A stretch of DNA of 9,070 bases from Bacillota bacterium (GTDB taxonomy: Bacteria; Bacillota_A; Clostridia; Clostridiales; Clostridiaceae): positions 1-9,070 of the forward strand of contig JAJXYA010000437.1 in NCBI GenBank assembly GCA_021780795.1, written 5' to 3'. The notes below the pieces were generated by a model that saw only the letters and a program-made list of their open reading frames with translations, had not been told where the DNA came from and did no database searches. Both the position numbers and the translations under genes were made by a program. Below, piece by piece: positions 6,738-9,070 of this stretch. The number at the start of each line of letters is the position of its first letter. Position 1 is the first letter of the stretch.

Positions 6738-7505
6738 ATGAATATAGACCAGTTTAAAGATTGGGTGCATAAAGATTTTGGCATATATTTATTTGCCTAT
6801 AAAGAGAACCAATTAAATAGGAGAATTCTTAGCTTAATGTCAAGAGTAGGAGCAAAGGATTTAGATGAATACGTAAAGCTTTTGAAGACAGATTCTAATC
6901 AGAGGCAAAAGTTTTTAGATTTTATTACGATAAATGTAACAGAGTTCTTTAGAAATCCAGAACTTTTTGATGAATTAAAAAAAGAACTTCAAGCATATTT
7001 GGATGCTCATAGAAATGGAATTAAAATATGGAGTGCAGCTTGTTCAATTGGAGCAGAACCGTATTCTTTGGCAATAATATTAGATAATTTGAAAAATTCA
7101 GATAAAAATACAATAATTGCTTCGGATATTGACTCTACCATACTGGAAAGAGCAAAAAAGGGAGAATTTACCGATGCAGAAATTAAAAATGTAGAGGCAA
7201 GCTATCTTAAGAAATATTTTGAAGCAAAAAATGACAAATATACTATAGACACAAGAATTAAAAATATGATAACATTTAGAAAACATGACTTGATTTTGGA
7301 TGATTATGAAAAAGGTTTCGATTTAATTGTTTGTAGAAATGTAGTAATCTATTTTAACCAAGATATTAAAGAAAAAATTTATGAAAAATTTAGTTCATCT
7401 CTAAATAGGGGTGGGTTATTGTTTGTAGGTGCTACTGAAAGTATTTATAATTGTAAAGAGTTTGGTTTTGAAAAGGCTTCAACTTTTATTTATAGAAAGC
7501 TATAA
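6738..7505 (+). CDS. cheR: Chemotaxis protein methyltransferase CheR
   Basis: A 255-residue S-adenosylmethionine-dependent methyltransferase that methylates receptor glutamates, opposing CheB. The N-terminal helical domain (about 1-75) ends in the family motif ITINVTEFFRNP (63-74). The Rossmann domain has motif I as WSAACSIGAEPYSLA (98-112), then ASDID (128-132), the helix ILERAKKGEF, CRNVVIYF (199-206) and GGLLFVGATES near the C terminus. Motif I has Ala where many CheRs have Gly (SAGCSTGEEP) but keeps Cys, Gly and Glu-Pro, so I expect activity. GAGGGGG (6721-6727), ten bases before ATG 6738, is the ribosome site. An ATG at 6728 is out of frame and gives only nine codons. The 32-base gap after cheB is the largest between che genes here but holds no terminator. 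Confidence 0.95.
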   Translation: MNIDQFKDWVHKDFGIYLFAYKENQLNRRILSLMSRVGAKDLDEYVKLLKTDSNQRQKFLDFITINVTEFFRNPELFDELKKELQAYLDAHRNGIKIWSAACSIGAEPYSLAIILDNLKNSDKNTIIASDIDSTILERAKKGEFTDAEIKNVEASYLKKYFEAKNDKYTIDTRIKNMITFRKHDLILDDYEKGFDLIVCRNVVIYFNQDIKEKIYEKFSSSLNRGGLLFVGATESIYNCKEFGFEKASTFIYRKL

Positions 7506-7519
7506 GGAGGAGATTATAA

Positions 7520-8272
7520 ATGGATACATCTCAATATTTATCAATGTTTCTAGAAGAATCAATGGATAATTTACAGACATTGAATGAGGCACTACTTATT
7601 CTAGAGCAAGAACCAGAAAATGTGGACAAACTAAATGAAATATTCAGGGTAGCACATACGATTAAAGGCATGGCAGCTACAATGGGCTTTAACAGAATGG
7701 CAGAATTAACTCATAAAATGGAAGACGTGTTATCAGAGTTTAGAAATGGTGTTTTAAAGGTTACACAAGAAGTTGTAACGGTATTATTTAAGTGTTTGGA
7801 TACATTAGAACAAATGGTTGATAATATTTCTAATGGAGACGAACAGGAAATACCTGTAGATGATATCATGAAAAGATTGGATTCCATTTCTAAATTAGCT
7901 GAAGATGGACAAGACTCTGAAGAAAAAGAGGCTGAAACAACATCTGCTTTAGAAACAGTTGAGGCTAAGGACATCCAAATTAGTAGTCTTGATAAAATGA
8001 AGTTAAATGAGTATGATGTAAATGTAATGAAGCAAGCTATTGAAAAAAATTATAATGCTTTTGAAATAGATATTAATATTAGTAAAAGCACATTATTAAA
8101 ATCTGCTAGAGCATTTTTGATATTTAAATCACTAGAGGATTGCGGAGAAATAACAAAATCAATTCCAGGTACAGAGGATCTTGAAAATGAAAATTTTGAG
8201 TTTGAAATACAATTAGTTTATTTAACTCAAAAATCAAAAGAAGAAATAGTAAAGCTTTTGATGGATATATAG
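7520..8272 (+). CDS. cheA: Chemotaxis histidine kinase CheA, N-terminal part (P1-P2) ending at an in-frame TAG
   Basis: The first 250 residues of CheA, up to TAG at codon 251. Residues 1-105 are the P1 histidine phosphotransfer domain with phospho-acceptor H46 in VAHTIKGMAATMGF. About 110-165 is an acidic linker. About 165-250 is the P2 domain that docks CheY and CheB: YNAFEIDINISKS then ARAFLIFKSLEDCGEI, TKSIPGTEDLENENFEFEIQ and LVYLTQKSKEEIVKLLMDI. The TAG falls just before the last P2 strand. Alone, this product would accept phosphate if a kinase domain acted in trans but could not phosphorylate itself. The frame continues directly into linker, P3 and P4, so this is one cheA gene interrupted by a stop and not a natural short protein. 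AAGGAGGAG (7504-7512), seven bases before ATG, is among the strongest ribosome sites here. Confidence 0.9.
   Translation: MDTSQYLSMFLEESMDNLQTLNEALLILEQEPENVDKLNEIFRVAHTIKGMAATMGFNRMAELTHKMEDVLSEFRNGVLKVTQEVVTVLFKCLDTLEQMVDNISNGDEQEIPVDDIMKRLDSISKLAEDGQDSEEKEAETTSALETVEAKDIQISSLDKMKLNEYDVNVMKQAIEKNYNAFEIDINISKSTLLKSARAFLIFKSLEDCGEITKSIPGTEDLENENFEFEIQLVYLTQKSKEEIVKLLMDI
8270..8272 (+). other. cheA: In-frame amber (TAG) codon inside cheA
   Basis: Codons around it read ATG-GAT-ATA-TAG-GAA-GTA-GAA. The downstream protein in the same frame completes the P2 strand (EVESIDVKPV) and the rest of CheA. One base change could derive it from CAG, GAG, AAG, TTG, TAT or TAC. It could be a nonsense mutation, a base-calling error, or a read-through or recoded stop. 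TAG is the normal end of fapA, which speaks against general reassignment. Confidence 0.85.
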
Positions 8273-9070
8273 GAAGTAGAATCTATAGATGTAAAGCCAG
8301 TTAGTGTAGATGAATTGAAATCAGCAGCTAAAAAAGATACAAAGCCGCAAGCTTCAGTTAGTAAACCAGAAGAAATTAAAGTAGCTCCAGTAGCTAAAGC
8401 AAAAGCTGAAGTAGAGACTGTAAAAAAGGCACAGACAGAAAAGCCAGCAGAAGCACATAAAAAGGTTCATCAATCCGTAAGAGTTGATCTTGAAAGATTA
8501 GATAAATTTTTAAATATGGTTTCTGAACTTGTTATAAATAGGACCAGACTTGAGCAAATTAGTAGCAGCTACAAACTAACAGAATTAAATGAAACTATAG
8601 AACAAGTAGCAAGAACTACAAATGATTTACAAGATTTAGTAATGAAAATCAGAATGCTTCCTTTAGATACAGTATTTAATAGATTTCCAAGAATGGTTAG
8701 AGATTTATCTGTAGAGCTAGAAAAAGAAATGGAGCTTATTATAGAAGGTCAAGATACTGAGCTTGATAGAACCGTTATAGATGAAATAGGAGAGCCGTTA
8801 ATACATCTTATTAGAAATTCTGCAGATCATGGAATTGAAAAGAAAGATGAAAGAATTGCTAAAGGAAAGGATCCTGTAGGAAAGATAAGATTAATAGCTT
8901 ATCAAGAAGGCACTAAGGCAGTTATAAAAGTTCAAGATGATGGTGCTGGAATCAATGTTCCAAAAGTAAAAGCAAAAGCAGAAAAAATTGGAATTGCAAC
9001 TGATGGAATGAATGATAGTGACATTATGAATTTAATTTTTGCACAAGGCTTTAGCACTAATGAAGTTGTT
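8273..9070 (+). pseudogene. cheA: cheA continuation (end of P2, linker, P3, P4), same frame after TAG, cut by the window end
   Basis: The 266 codons after the TAG are open to the window edge and encode the catalytic half of CheA. Using full-length numbering, 252-262 finish P2 and about 262-316 are a Lys/Ala/Glu/Pro-rich linker. P3 dimerisation begins near 317 (HQSVRVDLERLDKFLNMVSE). P4 starts near 384 (MLPLDTVFNRFPRMVRDL). Its ATP-site boxes are intact: N box HLIRNSADHGIE (H429, N433), G1 box DDGAGI (473-478) and F box NLIFAQGFST (about 505-514). G2 and P5 lie beyond the window. The first in-frame ATG (8516) is inside the first P3 helix and has no ribosome site, and TTG 8315 has none either, so independent translation looks unlikely. 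Without suppression or read-through of the TAG this half is silent and the gene is effectively a pseudogene. The absence of further damage suggests that the stop is recent or tolerated. Confidence 0.75.

Noticed and set aside
6728..6757. ATG 6728 as a small leader ORF before cheR
   Set aside because: It encodes nine residues, lies inside the cheR ribosome site, and overlaps the cheR start out of frame. No sign of a real product.
8470..9070. Downstream CheA half as a separate sensor kinase gene
   Set aside because: It joins P2 in the same frame through a typical CheA linker, starts at P3, and has no ribosome site or start codon of its own.
1..9070. CRISPR arrays, insertion sequences, tRNA or rRNA genes
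   Set aside because: No regularly spaced repeats, transposase frames, terminal inverted repeats or cloverleaf/rRNA sequence were seen on either strand by eye.

Overview
The window is AT-rich, tightly packed and transcribed entirely on the + strand. Codon use (AAA, GAA and ATA/TTA heavy), GGAGG/AGGTGA-type ribosome sites and a CheC/CheD-style chemotaxis gene set point to a motile low-GC Firmicute, most likely Clostridium sensu stricto or a close relative. This is judged from gene content and protein similarity by eye; no species is named.

Layout: (1) 2-142 is the 3' end of a DUF1292-type gene, followed by a rho-independent terminator at 156-188. (2) 217-1705 holds a two-gene unit: a HAD-IB phosphatase-like protein and a class IV PLP aminotransferase/lyase. 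(3) 1710-2617 holds a sigma-A-like promoter and a GlcT-type PTS antiterminator with all four PRD histidines. (4) A 102-base gap upstream of the next start carries a near-perfect sigma-28 (SigD/FliA) promoter at 2651-2677. (5) 2720 to the window end is one operon in the order fapA (DUF342), cheW, cheD, cheB, cheR, cheA, with short gaps and its own ribosome sites. It runs out of the window inside cheA.

The operon encodes most of a Bacillus/Clostridium-type chemotaxis core: the kinase CheA, the coupling protein CheW, the methyltransferase CheR and phospho-regulated methylesterase CheB for adaptation, and the receptor deamidase CheD. CheC, CheY and perhaps a second CheW are not in the window and would be expected downstream. 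FapA at the head, under an apparent flagellar sigma factor, ties the unit to flagellar assembly.

The main anomaly is in cheA. Codon 251 is an in-frame TAG at the last strand of the P2 domain. The same frame then continues open for 266 codons to the window edge, encoding the P2-P3 linker, the dimerisation domain and the ATP-binding domain with intact N, G1 and F boxes. No good internal start lies after the TAG. It is either a recent nonsense mutation or sequence error, or a recoded/readthrough stop. TAG is also the ordinary stop of fapA, so wholesale reassignment is unlikely. No wholly unknown system was recognised; this interrupted kinase is the observation most worth checking.
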